Assembly (NCBI RefSeq): GCF_039634365.2
Contig: NZ_CP155079.2
Location: 434,001-498,000 of the forward strand
Source: Mucilaginibacter sp. PAMB04168
GTDB lineage: Bacteria > Bacteroidota > Bacteroidia > Sphingobacteriales > Sphingobacteriaceae
Direction: 5' to 3'
Length of the DNA stretch: 64,000 nt
Part shown: piece by piece, positions 15,818 through 24,633 of the stretch
How the letters are laid out: the number at the start of each line of letters is the position of its first letter
Position numbering within the stretch: the stretch's first letter is position 1
Translations under genes and position numbers: made by a program
Notes under the pieces: model-generated
What the model was told of the DNA's origin: nothing
Database searches by the model: none
The model's input: only the letters and a program-made list of their open reading frames with translations

Positions 15818-17200
15818 TTATTTAGATAATGTGAAAATGTCGACTGTTTTGGTAGTTTGAGACGTAGAAGCGCCATTTGCTGGCCTTGTACCACCGGCAA
15901 ATATTATCTTATTAGCTGCGCTGGCACCTGCAAGTCCATATTTTTCTTCACTGAGTTGCAAAGTGGTCCAGGTGTTACTAACTACGTCAAAAATGTCTAC
16001 TGCTTTTGACGAGGGTACTGCTCCTCCCGCAAATAATATCTTTGTACCGCCGCTTGCTGCTGCACCATCATATTTGGTAGTGCTCATTTGAGCCGTTGTC
16101 CATTTATTGGTTGTGACGTCATAAATATCTGCAGTTTTAGAATTGCCAGCAAAAACAATTTTGCTGCCCGCACTCGTTCCAATGCAGTGTGATTTTTCTT
16201 CACTCATTTGGGTTGTTGTCCAAGCTTTGGTTACGCCATCATAAACATCTACTGTTTTGCCATCTAAGTTGTCAAAGCTTCCGCCTGCTACCAATAATTT
16301 GGTACCTGATGAGGCCGAGGCTAAACGTCTTCTGCCATCACTTAATTTAGCAGTTGTCCAAGTATTTGTTGTTACATCATATATATCAACTGTGCTCGAA
16401 TTACTGCTTGAGCTGTTAGCTCCGCCTGAAAACACTACTAAATTACCAATGGCAGTTGCGGTTAGTTTATGGCGCCCCTCGCTTAATTGTGCAGTTGACC
16501 ATGTGTTAGTAACCACATCATAAATATCAACAGTTTTGCTATAAGTAGTTGTTTCGCTTGAGCCACCTGCAAAAAGTATTTTGTTACCCGCTGCTGCCGC
16601 TGCTAAACCTTCTCTGGCCTCGCTTAATTGTGCGGTAGTCCATGCGTTTGTTGAGGTATTATATATATCGACCGTTTTAGAATACTTACCATCTTTAGCA
16701 GTGGTATATGAAAACCCACCGGCAAACACAATTTTACTACCGATGCCTGCTGCCGCAAAATTCTCCCGCGCTTCTGACAAAGATGCGGTGCCCGTATATT
16801 CTATTTTATTGTAAGTAGAGTAATCAATCGTCGTGTCAAACGTAAAGTCGTTTGCGCTGATTGCAGTTGTACTGCCAGTTACACTGACCGTTATTTTACC
16901 AGTAGTTGCATCGGCCGGAACATCTACAGATAACTGCGTTGGCGTAATGGTTTTCGGTTTAACGGCTACAGCATTGCCAAATTTTATACTAACCGCATTA
17001 AGATCTGTGCCAAACGCTGTTCCCATAATGGTAACCGTAATTCCGGCCCTGCCGCTTTGTGGCGTAAAACTGCTTATTGTAATTGTTGGAGCAATGGGTG
17101 GCGTTGGTGCCGGGCTTTCTGTACTACCGCTATCACTTTTGCCGCAGGAAAGTAAAAGGCTCACTATGCCCAATGTGAAAATTGTAAAAAAACGTTTCAT
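15818..17200 (-). CDS. IPT/TIG and Kelch-repeat lipoprotein
   Basis: 460-aa lipoprotein: signal peptide with lipobox ending at Cys19 (LLLSCGKS), a Ser/Pro-rich linker, an IPT/TIG immunoglobulin-like domain (about 38-125) and seven Kelch-like repeats from about 137 to the end. Each repeat has the pattern LSEAR...KILFAGG...KTVDIYD...NTWTTAQ, and seven repeats would close a beta-propeller. The protein should sit on the outer membrane or cell surface and bind a ligand or carbohydrate; no catalytic residues are visible. The repeats are near-identical at DNA level in places, so copy-number variation between strains is possible. Confidence 0.9.
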   Translation of the reverse strand: MKRFFTIFTLGIVSLLLSCGKSDSGSTESPAPTPPIAPTITISSFTPQSGRAGITVTIMGTAFGTDLNAVSIKFGNAVAVKPKTITPTQLSVDVPADATTGKITVSVTGSTTAISANDFTFDTTIDYSTYNKIEYTGTASLSEARENFAAAGIGSKIVFAGGFSYTTAKDGKYSKTVDIYNTSTNAWTTAQLSEAREGLAAAAAGNKILFAGGSSETTTYSKTVDIYDVVTNTWSTAQLSEGRHKLTATAIGNLVVFSGGANSSSSNSSTVDIYDVTTNTWTTAKLSDGRRRLASASSGTKLLVAGGSFDNLDGKTVDVYDGVTKAWTTTQMSEEKSHCIGTSAGSKIVFAGNSKTADIYDVTTNKWTTAQMSTTKYDGAAASGGTKILFAGGAVPSSKAVDIFDVVSNTWTTLQLSEEKYGLAGASAANKIIFAGGTRPANGASTSQTTKTVDIFTLSK

Positions 17201-17671
17201 GTGTTGTAGTATAAATAATAGATATGTTTGTTTCTTAGATAGTAAGTGGCGCTGAAATGCTTCGCCTTGTCAGTTTACCGGAGCATATGAGCAGCATTCA
17301 AAAGAGCTTAATCAAGCCACAGTGCTTAAATATTAGGCTGCCAAATCATATAAATCGTCTAAAAGTTGACCGGCTCCTGTGAAGATGGCATTCCTGCTCA
17401 GTAATTCCTTCAAACCTTTACTATTGACAGATGTCTTTAAAAGTGCGGCGTTCAATTTCTGAAAAACAGATATTGATCTGAATAATTAATCAAATATCAA
17501 CAGGGCTTGAAGGGCCTGATAGGTTTATTACTTGTTTGAAAAGATAAAAGAGGCATGACTGAGTTTGGCAATATTTTGGTAAGACGTTCATTTTCAAATT
17601 TAAAACGTAGAAAAAATTCGTTCAATAGTTAGTTATAACTATATTAGTAAGGCCATAGATTTGATAAAAAG
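17201..17671. other. Gene-free stretch between the Kelch and LuxR-type genes
   Basis: Divergent intergenic region of about 470 bp. No reading frame or RNA gene was recognised. Its distal end holds the 28-bp element at 17622-17649 described separately, 22 bp before the LuxR-type gene. Confidence 0.5.
17622..17649. promoter_or_regulatory. Shared 28-bp promoter element, copy 1
   Basis: Contains the inverted repeat ATAGTTA-GTTA-TAACTAT and matches the element at 20514-20541 at 26 of 28 positions. It lies 22 bp before the LuxR-type regulator gene. A regulator-binding site is the likely explanation. Confidence 0.5.
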
Positions 17672-18469
17672 ATGAATTTACCACAGTCTTTTCCAACGTT
17701 CCTTAAAGCCATTCAACAATTTGAGATTGGTGAATTAAGTGAACTGGTAGAAGGTAGTAAACATTTGAAATCAATAATGAGCGGTCATTTAGGCTACTAC
17801 GCTAAATTGATGCCTGCAATCTATATATTAGATTATACCCAGCAGAAGTATACATACGCTAGTAGTAACCTCAATATTTTTATAGATCATCCGCTGTCAA
17901 GGTTTTTTGATGGGGGATTGGATTTTGCATGGAGCGTTTTTCAGAAGGACGACTTAAATATTTATAGTCAACGCGTTTTGCCCGAAAATTTAGCTTTTTT
18001 GAAAACCAAGCCCATTAGCCAGCACTCAGATTTTCTTTTTACTTCTAATTACCGAATTAGAAACAGAAAGGGCGACTACAAGCAAATCCGGCAGCAGTCT
18101 ACTTTTATCAAATCGGCGCAAAACGGGATGCCTTTGGCTACAATAGGCTTCCTGTATGATATAAGTGCTTACACAAACTCTACCAAAGTTGTGCATACTA
18201 TTGAACCGATTATTTATAACAGAAGAGACCGGGGAGAGTTACTTTTGAATAAAGTATATTTTCCCTATGAACAGGATGGCCTGCTAACGGTTAGGGAGAT
18301 AGAGGTTTTGAAATGGATTTGTGAAGGAATTACCAGCAAGCAAATTGCTGACAGATTGTTTATCAGCGTTAACACAATTAACATTCATCGCAGAAACATT
18401 TTGGAAAAAACCAACTCAAACGGATTGGTTGACCTCATAAAATATGCAATTAGCAATGGTTACCTTTAA
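17672..18469 (+). CDS. PAS-like/LuxR-type transcriptional regulator
   Basis: 265 aa. The C-terminal 65 residues form a LuxR/GerE helix-turn-helix (LTVREIEVLKWICEGITSKQIADRLFISVNTINIHRR, written here only as a location near 205-240). The N-terminal part (about 45-165) looks like a PAS fold: PAIYILDYTQQKYTYAS and YRIRNRKGDYKQIRQQ. No receiver domain is present, so the signal is probably a small ligand or partner protein. Its stop codon overlaps the stop of the convergent hydrolase gene by four bases. Confidence 0.88.
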   Translation: MNLPQSFPTFLKAIQQFEIGELSELVEGSKHLKSIMSGHLGYYAKLMPAIYILDYTQQKYTYASSNLNIFIDHPLSRFFDGGLDFAWSVFQKDDLNIYSQRVLPENLAFLKTKPISQHSDFLFTSNYRIRNRKGDYKQIRQQSTFIKSAQNGMPLATIGFLYDISAYTNSTKVVHTIEPIIYNRRDRGELLLNKVYFPYEQDGLLTVREIEVLKWICEGITSKQIADRLFISVNTINIHRRNILEKTNSNGLVDLIKYAISNGYL

Positions 18470-19287
18470 AAGGTTTCATCAGCATACATTTTTACAAGGT
18501 TTGATAATCTTTCCGGACTTTCTAAAGGGATGAAATGTCCTGTACTGTCTAATTTGATAAAGTTTACTTTGGCTGTAAATAAGTCGACAGCATCATAACT
18601 ATCTGGCGAAGTTATTTCATCGTCCAGCCCGATTATCATTAAACAGGACAACTCACTTAGATTCACAAGCGCTACTTCGTCCGAAAAAATGCCCTTCAGT
18701 GCATTTTCCATTAAGAATACACGAACATTATGATCTGTCCTTAAATAGTCGCTCTGTAATAACCCTCGTTCGTGGTGGTATTGATCAGGTATTGCGAGTT
18801 GCAGGTATTCATCTAACTTCTTTTGAGTTATGTTAGAACCGAAAAGCACCTCACCGATGATTGCTTTGTTTTTGATTGTTGCCGGTGCCAACGCCTGCCC
18901 TACAATTGAGGGACTTACTAATATAATTCCCTCCGGGCGCAAATCAAAAGTTAACATTTCGGCAACAACGTTACTTCCGAGTGAAAAACCGCAAACGATA
19001 AACGGTTTGCCATCACTTAGTTGGTTAATTGTATTGTACATTAAGCCGCCTAGCTTTATGATTGTATAATCTTCAACCGGATTTTCTGCATGGCTAGATT
19101 CACCATGCCCTGGCAGGTCTATTGCAATGAGCCGGTAGGACTGTAACTGCTCGTCGTTTAACTGTTTATCCCAGAGAAGGGAAGAGTTACTGTTTCCATG
19201 TATAAAAAACACCGTCTCATTCGCTTCGCTATTTCGTTCATGGTAGGTAATTGTATAATTTTCGATTATAATGCTATTAAGCTGCAT
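18466..19287 (-). CDS. Alpha/beta hydrolase
   Basis: 273-aa alpha/beta-hydrolase-fold protein, cytosolic. Oxyanion-hole HGNSNSS near 30, nucleophile elbow CGFSLGS (Ser near 102), an acid in IIGLDDEITSP and the catalytic His in STGHFIPLE. The family includes esterases, C-C hydrolases and lactonases; substrate unknown. It is convergent with and overlaps the LuxR-type regulator gene at the 3' ends. Confidence 0.9.
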   Translation of the reverse strand: MQLNSIIIENYTITYHERNSEANETVFFIHGNSNSSLLWDKQLNDEQLQSYRLIAIDLPGHGESSHAENPVEDYTIIKLGGLMYNTINQLSDGKPFIVCGFSLGSNVVAEMLTFDLRPEGIILVSPSIVGQALAPATIKNKAIIGEVLFGSNITQKKLDEYLQLAIPDQYHHERGLLQSDYLRTDHNVRVFLMENALKGIFSDEVALVNLSELSCLMIIGLDDEITSPDSYDAVDLFTAKVNFIKLDSTGHFIPLESPERLSNLVKMYADETF

Positions 19288-19443
19288 AGAGCTAATTTAC
19301 AACGGTTTATTAATTGCTATAGCATGGCCACTGTAAATAATTGGTTTTGCATTTATAGCGTTTGTTATTTTTAGTAAAAACAAGAAACGGCTATTTCTTG
19401 AAAGAACACGCACATTTATATATGTATTGAAGGAATACTTAGG

Positions 19444-20439
19444 TTACAGATCCCAAAAGCTCTTCGGTTTGGCGCCGCCTGTGTATTCAATAACAACCAT
19501 ATCGGGTGATTTATTGATAACTTCAAGCATTTGAGCCCCATATTTTCCTGGTCTATAAACTTCGCAGGTCGCTGTGGTGCCGCTATTAATGGCGGTTATT
19601 GTGGCAATACCAAGGTTGGTTCGTTCTTCAACCTGTTTGCCTGTGGCCGGATTGCGTACATAATTTAGAATGTAAATTTCAACTGCATCACCTGGTTTAA
19701 TTCCATGGTCAGAGCCACCCCATATTTTAAATGATTTAAGCACTTCCTGCTTTTTCTTCATTTCTTTTTCACCTACTGCCATAAACTTGAAACGTTGGGG
19801 AAAGTAAGCTGCAATTAGCCTTCTGGTTATCCCATCAATACTGGCGTACGCGTTGCCTTTTGAAAGGGCTGTTGTTCCTCCTGAACCTATGATATTGATT
19901 GATTCAGCTACCTTGATCAGGGACGTTTGTACTTCAATGATTTTGAACGACAAACTGATTGTAGTTTGATAGCTCTGAAGCTTATGATCATAAGAGTTGT
20001 AAACCGGGTTAGAGGATGCTCCTGTGATGTGACCGGTTATAATATATTTAGCACCAAGCTTTGCTGCTATTTTTACCACATTGTCGGTATTTACTTCTTT
20101 AAAACGTTCCTCAGCGCTTATAGCTCCAAACCGGTTACGTTCCGCAACGTTAAATCTTGTGGATCGTACAAACCCCGATTCCACCGCATTTCCTACGCTT
20201 TGAGCATAATCATAGTCATAGCCGGTAGCAGACGTAAACGGATAAATGGCTACATTATCTTTTGATGGATCACCCGCTAATGGCTGAATGCTTTCTCTGG
20301 TATCCATTGGTGCTGCAACCGATGGTTTTGCCATCGTTTTTATTGTGGCCGGTCCAGTTCTTTTTGACTTGGTTTGAGAAAATGAAAAGTAAGCAGTAGA
20401 AGTTAACAGTACTATAATCGAAAGTAAAGATTTGAGCAT
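19444..20439 (-). CDS. CsgG-like secreted/periplasmic protein
   Basis: 331 aa with a signal peptide (cleavage near FSFS-Q22) and no lipobox. Residues about 60-215 resemble the CsgG/LpoB-type fold: VAIYPFTSATGYD, AVESGFVRSTRFNVAERNR, KLGAKYIITGHITG, and a C-terminal beta-rich part (KPGDAVEIYILNY). CsgG forms outer-membrane secretion pores, while related proteins act as periplasmic regulators; without the lipidation Cys a soluble or assisted role is more likely. A copy of the 28-bp promoter element lies 74 bp upstream. Confidence 0.75.
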   Translation of the reverse strand: MLKSLLSIIVLLTSTAYFSFSQTKSKRTGPATIKTMAKPSVAAPMDTRESIQPLAGDPSKDNVAIYPFTSATGYDYDYAQSVGNAVESGFVRSTRFNVAERNRFGAISAEERFKEVNTDNVVKIAAKLGAKYIITGHITGASSNPVYNSYDHKLQSYQTTISLSFKIIEVQTSLIKVAESINIIGSGGTTALSKGNAYASIDGITRRLIAAYFPQRFKFMAVGEKEMKKKQEVLKSFKIWGGSDHGIKPGDAVEIYILNYVRNPATGKQVEERTNLGIATITAINSGTTATCEVYRPGKYGAQMLEVINKSPDMVVIEYTGGAKPKSFWDL

Positions 20440-20513
20440 AAAAGTTAAAGATCAAGCGGTTAAAAGATAGATAGTTGATTTAAGATCAAAAATAACCGCA
20501 GCTCAAACGCTTA

Positions 20514-20541
20514 TCAATAGTTAGTTCTAACTATATTGGTA
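20514..20541. promoter_or_regulatory. Shared 28-bp promoter element, copy 2
   Basis: Inverted repeat ATAGTTA-GTTC-TAACTAT inside a 28-bp block that matches 17622-17649 at 26 of 28 positions. It lies 74 bp upstream of the CsgG-like gene. Confidence 0.5.
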
Positions 20542-20581
20542 TATAGATTTTATTACAATAACGGCTTGATTTATAAAGTAA

Positions 20582-21007
20582 TCATCTTGATGCTTTCTTA
20601 TAAAAGACTACACCCAGGATGATCATGATCGAACCAATGCCTAGGCCTAAAAAAAAGCCATAAGCATCACTGTCTAAATAATAAGTTAATTGGGGGTTTG
20701 CCGGATCGTAATAAATGATAGTCTTTTCCCCAATATGTGCACCTGACGTTGTAGCCTGTACCTCGTAAGTTTGTCCGTTGGTGGCTTTAAACTGATAGAT
20801 TCCATAAATACTTTTGTCTTTGAACGAATCATGCGTTCTGCTTTTAGTTTTATTAAAGACTACCAAAGTACGAACCACTGTTGCAGTTGTCTTCGCGCCG
20901 GTTTTTTTCAGATAATTGTTTTTATTGTTGTCTGTAATAATGAGTACAATTATGCCTAACCCGGCAACCAACGCAAGTAAAGAAAATATTCTATCCCACT
21001 TATTCAT
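20582..21007 (-). CDS. DUF3592-type membrane protein
   Basis: 141 aa with two membrane helices (about 8-26 and 115-136) around an extracytoplasmic beta-rich domain. Features of the DUF3592 family: KTTATVVRTLV, IYGIYQFKATNGQTYEVQA and GEKTIIYYDPANPQLTYYL. Function unknown. Confidence 0.75.
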   Translation of the reverse strand: MNKWDRIFSLLALVAGLGIIVLIITDNNKNNYLKKTGAKTTATVVRTLVVFNKTKSRTHDSFKDKSIYGIYQFKATNGQTYEVQATTSGAHIGEKTIIYYDPANPQLTYYLDSDAYGFFLGLGIGSIMIILGVVFYKKASR

Positions 21008-21337
21008 ATTTTAAAGTATCGTTTAAATTTAAGTCAGATGGTTAATAACGCAGCTAAGTTGCTGCGCTACGTGCAGTATCAGAATGGTTTTGACAAACAG
21101 TAACAGCTAAGAACTTACTGAACGCTTAGTAAACTTTTTTGAAGTTGCATTCTATAAGTTGATATTCATCTTCCATCTTTTTTTAAACTGTTTTGCTGTT
21201 TTTATTATTGTCACCCGCCTGCCCATTAGGCTTACAGGAAATGATAAGACTAAGAAACGAAAGCAGGATTTTTATTCGTGTTGATTGCATAGATAAGGCT
21301 GTTATTTGCTGATGAAAGACGTATGTGTTTAATTAAG
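21008..21337. other. Intergenic stretch containing a tiny lipoprotein ORF
   Basis: Between the DUF3592 gene and the 173-aa lipoprotein gene. It holds the 35-codon lipoprotein frame at 21183-21290 and nothing else recognised. Confidence 0.4.
21183..21290 (-). CDS. Predicted 35-aa lipoprotein
   Basis: Very short frame: ATG, basic n-region (STRIK), hydrophobic stretch ILLSFLSLIIS and lipobox Cys19, followed by a 16-residue polar tail rich in Asn and Lys ending at TAA. It lies in the same orientation in a cluster of lipoprotein genes. It could be a real small lipoprotein or the surviving front of a truncated gene. Confidence 0.45.
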   Translation of the reverse strand: MQSTRIKILLSFLSLIISCKPNGQAGDNNKNSKTV

Positions 21338-21859
21338 CTACTTATGGACGGTTAGGGTATCTGTTTGCCCTAAAGGCTTATTGTCATCTATAGGATATAA
21401 ATATTTAGTGACCACTATCTTCTGCCGGTTTTTCTTTAACCGCTCATAAGTTATCCGGGCTATTAAGTCGTTTGAATAGCCTTCGAGCGTCCGGTTGTCA
21501 TTGTCCCGGGCCGATTCGTACAGGTGATCGCTATAATCTACAAACATCCGCTTCTTGTAAAATAGGAGGGTGAGATTATTCACCGTGTCCATGTTTTTGA
21601 AGTGATAGCGTGAGCTGGTATACGTGCTTAACTTTGCCAGCAGATTTTTGGAAGATTGGTTGCCATAATTAGAAACCTGGTAATACTGCATCACATCCCT
21701 GGTGCTGAAATAGTTGGTGTCTAACCTTTCGCCTGTTAAAAAGCGCTCGTTAAACTCTATGCTTATGGGTTCTATTTTTAAGGCTGCATGCCTGTTGCAG
21801 CTCAGCGTAGCAAAACCAAGTAAAGCGAAGATCGTTCCCGCAAAAGTTTTAAGTATCAT
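21338..21859 (-). CDS. Hypothetical lipoprotein (173 aa)
   Basis: No family recognised. Lipoprotein signal with lipobox near residue 21 (FATLSCNRH). The rest is polar, with alpha/beta character and many Tyr, Arg and Asn. It lies 8 bp after the upstream SH3-domain lipoprotein gene, so the two form an operon and probably act together in the envelope. Confidence 0.75.
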   Translation of the reverse strand: MILKTFAGTIFALLGFATLSCNRHAALKIEPISIEFNERFLTGERLDTNYFSTRDVMQYYQVSNYGNQSSKNLLAKLSTYTSSRYHFKNMDTVNNLTLLFYKKRMFVDYSDHLYESARDNDNRTLEGYSNDLIARITYERLKKNRQKIVVTKYLYPIDDNKPLGQTDTLTVHK

Positions 21860-21867
21860 TTGAATAT

Positions 21868-23010
21868 TTACCTGGTTACCTTGCCCGATTTAATTCTTGT
21901 CCAAAACACATAACCTTTCTGTCCGCTCACGGTTTCCACCTGCCACCATTCTCCAGTATTATCAAGCACCTTAATATGTTCGGCGTTTTGAATTCGCCTG
22001 ATAATGTTCGACGTTTTACTTTTATACTCCCTCAAGTTGGTAAAGCCATCATTATCCTGTATAATGTTGGCTTGGTACTGTAAGTTGATCAATTGTTGTA
22101 TAGCGTCTATCTTCGATTTTTTTTCATCGTAAAATGTTGGATCTCCCGACTCATCGAGCCCTTTGTTTTGCAGATTATAGTGGGTCAGGCGCACCGAATT
22201 TTCTTTAGCTAGCCGGGCTGCCTTCAACTGCTGGTCAGAAACAATAAAACCGTGTTGAAGCAGTATCTTAACAGCAATGAGATCCTCTTGGGTAATGGCT
22301 TGCTCAAAAGCGTCGTTTAATTTTAGAGGGCTAATATGGTACTTGTTAAGAAAATAAGCCAGCCAACTACTGTTTACATAGGTGTTACTATTATCAAATA
22401 CTTCATGATTAATCAGGATGGAAACATCTTCTGTGTTTAACTGATCGCCTTTATGTTGCTGCTCAAAGCGGATTAACTTAGCCTTGAATTGTTTGATGTT
22501 TGGTTCATCTTTGTTTAAATCCTTAGGCGAAAAGGCTGTTGTGCTGCCTTCGGTAAACAGGTCGCTTAGTTGTAAAACCGGTCCGGTAGTTGAAGGGTTT
22601 TCTGCATCTTCGTGAAAGCAGGTTATAAACCTGTTCCAGTCTTTAAGTTGGTAAGTGATGGGTTCCGGATTCTCCGGATCATTGGTAATGTCGCTTAAGG
22701 TCTTCTTTTGCTCGTCTATCACTATCCAGCCTATTGTATGCGCTGTACGGGAACCACCGTTAGGCGGACTCAATAACTGAACCCGCAATTTTTTGTCATC
22801 CGTACTTTCAATTTCTGCAGTAAAATTGCTTTTAAACGGAGATTTCCAACCCGAATGTTTGATTAACACCTGCAGGCTTTGCGCGCAACCGGCCACTTCC
22901 GTTGCTTTCTGAGGTTGTTTTCGGTTATTGGAACCGCAAGACGTAAGCCAAACCAAATGTATCACCATTAGCAACATAAAGGTTGGTTTATAAATATCGG
23001 CTTTAATCAT
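21868..23010 (-). CDS. SH3-domain lipoprotein (380 aa)
   Basis: Lipoprotein signal near residues 10-25 (LLMVIHLVWLTSCGSN). The C-terminal 60 residues form a bacterial SH3-like domain (VLDNTGEWWQVETVSGQKGYVFWTRI), a fold that binds peptidoglycan or peptides. The middle (about 195-300) includes helical repeats reminiscent of ankyrin-like pairs (AVKILLQHGFIVSDQQL). First gene of an operon with the 173-aa lipoprotein. Confidence 0.8.
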   Translation of the reverse strand: MIKADIYKPTFMLLMVIHLVWLTSCGSNNRKQPQKATEVAGCAQSLQVLIKHSGWKSPFKSNFTAEIESTDDKKLRVQLLSPPNGGSRTAHTIGWIVIDEQKKTLSDITNDPENPEPITYQLKDWNRFITCFHEDAENPSTTGPVLQLSDLFTEGSTTAFSPKDLNKDEPNIKQFKAKLIRFEQQHKGDQLNTEDVSILINHEVFDNSNTYVNSSWLAYFLNKYHISPLKLNDAFEQAITQEDLIAVKILLQHGFIVSDQQLKAARLAKENSVRLTHYNLQNKGLDESGDPTFYDEKKSKIDAIQQLINLQYQANIIQDNDGFTNLREYKSKTSNIIRRIQNAEHIKVLDNTGEWWQVETVSGQKGYVFWTRIKSGKVTR

Positions 23011-23387
23011 AACGGCTTGATCGGTAATTACTTCATAGAAGAAGCATTCACGTATTTACCCATGGGAACAGTATTTTCAGCTAAATGTTCATCACCGCTT
23101 CTGCAGCAAAAATTCAGAAGCGGTAACATGCTTTACAGTTAGCCTATAACTATAGGATGGGGCAACGTAGTAATGGCTTTGTGTCAAACTATACGAAAAG
23201 AACTATTTGAGTTTAAGGTCCCAAAGGCAAGCGCTTACTTCCTTTAGGTAGCATGTCCATCTTGATGCAGTAGCCTGAGGTGTTTGGCAGACAAAAACTG
23301 GCAGACACTTCAGAAAGACTATTCCGGTACCAATTTTACAAGCAAATGCTTTCCTGTATCAGCACAGAAAAGCATTAAAAAAACCTG
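23011..23387. other. Gene-free stretch with two inverted repeats
   Basis: No gene recognised. ACCGCTTCTG/CAGAAGCGGT at 23094-23124 is a perfect 10-bp stem with an 11-base loop, without a T tract. At 23137-23156, AGTTAGCCTATAACTATAGG resembles the element shared by the LuxR-type and CsgG-like promoters, with one extra spacer base. Both lie upstream of the SH3 lipoprotein gene and downstream of the oxidoreductase gene. Confidence 0.45.
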
Positions 23388-24533
23388 TTATTTTTCTGAA
23401 CTAACATCGGCTGATTGTGCGTTAACGTATACTGCGCGCGGATAATCCGTATAGCCGTTTTCGCCTCCGGTATAATAAGTGTCACGGTCACTTTCAGACA
23501 GGGGGAGGTTATATGTAAAGCGTTCAAAAAGATCCGGATTGGCTATAAATGGCGTACCGAATGATACAAGGTCAGCGTTGCCTTCTTTCAAAATTTCGTT
23601 TCCTGTTTCCTGCGTAAAGCCAACATTAGCCATTAGCCGGCCACTGTAATTTCTACGAAAATGGCTGAAGTAATTGTCCAATAATACCTCTAAGGATGTT
23701 CGGGTTAAATCGTCCGCCGGTCCTGCTATATGCAGGTAGGCAAGGTTGTAGTCGTTTAGTTTTTTAAGAATGTACTGAAACAGAGGAATGGTTTCTTCGT
23801 CTGGGGTAACAAGACCTACGTTGCTGATGGCTACAGGTGTAAACTTGATAGCTACGCGACTACTATCCCAAACTTCTATTATAGCATCCAGTATCTCGAA
23901 TATTATACGTGCACGGTTTTCCAAACTACCGCCGTATTTGTCGGTCCTGTGATTGGTTGCCAGGCTCAGGAACTGTGGGATCAGCATCCCCGATTGCGCA
24001 TGTACCTCAACGCCGTCAAATCCGGCCGACCTTGCATTTTTAGCGGCTTGCTTATAATCTTGTATGGTCTGTTTAATTTCTGTAACGGTTAGCTCACGTG
24101 GGGTTAGCGTATCTTTGAAGCCTTTTGGGGTAAAAGATTTGGTTTGAGGATTTATAGCAGAAGGCCCTGCAGGCAGTTCGCCGTTCAGATGATCGGGATG
24201 GGAGGCGGAGCCAATATGGCCAAGCTGGGAGAAGATAAGACCGCCTTTATCGTGTACGGCTTTGGTTACCAGTTTCCATCCCTCCACCTGTTCTTGCGTA
24301 TAAATGCCGGGTACGTTAATAAAGCCTATAGATTTTGGACTGACCCACGTACCTTCACTTAAGATTAATCCTGCTGATGCGCGCTGGGCATAATACTCGG
24401 CCATTAAAGGTGTCGGAACTAAGCCGGCATTGGTAGCCCGTCCGCGGGTCATAGATGCCATTACCATCCTGTTTTTTAATTTCAGGTCTCCTAAGAGGTA
24501 TTCCTCCAACAGAGGTTGCACTGTATTTTTCAT
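23388..24533 (-). CDS. Old-yellow-enzyme-type flavin oxidoreductase
   Basis: FMN-dependent TIM-barrel alkene-reductase family, 381 aa. Fold motifs: RMVMASMTRGRA (24-33), FSQLGHIGSASHP, NHRTDKYGGSLENRAR and GNADLVSFGTPFIANP. The active site is atypical: in the usual H-x-x-N/H pair His178 is kept but the partner is Ser181, and the tyrosine that often donates a proton (GYL) is Met183. The substrate range may therefore differ from that of NemA-like enzymes. The ATG at 24533 fits the family start. Divergent from an HxlR gene; a palindrome lies between them. Confidence 0.88.
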   Translation of the reverse strand: MKNTVQPLLEEYLLGDLKLKNRMVMASMTRGRATNAGLVPTPLMAEYYAQRASAGLILSEGTWVSPKSIGFINVPGIYTQEQVEGWKLVTKAVHDKGGLIFSQLGHIGSASHPDHLNGELPAGPSAINPQTKSFTPKGFKDTLTPRELTVTEIKQTIQDYKQAAKNARSAGFDGVEVHAQSGMLIPQFLSLATNHRTDKYGGSLENRARIIFEILDAIIEVWDSSRVAIKFTPVAISNVGLVTPDEETIPLFQYILKKLNDYNLAYLHIAGPADDLTRTSLEVLLDNYFSHFRRNYSGRLMANVGFTQETGNEILKEGNADLVSFGTPFIANPDLFERFTYNLPLSESDRDTYYTGGENGYTDYPRAVYVNAQSADVSSEK

Positions 24534-24597
24534 CTTTTTTTTGGCAAACCTCGTGCATATCGTGTTGCGGTACAATATGGGAGAAACTAATGCCATA

Positions 24598-24613
24598 GGG
24601 ATAAATTTATCCC
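24598..24613. promoter_or_regulatory. Perfect palindrome between the oxidoreductase and hxlR genes
   Basis: GGGATAAATTTATCCC, 20 bp before the HxlR gene and 65 bp before the divergent oxidoreductase gene. It is the natural candidate operator for the HxlR regulator. Confidence 0.5.
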
Positions 24614-24633
24614 CTGTACCTAATTAAGATACA

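Noticed and set aside
15818..17200. CRISPR-like repetition
   Set aside because: The periodic similarity is due to seven Kelch protein repeats of about 40-50 codons, not to spaced DNA repeats.
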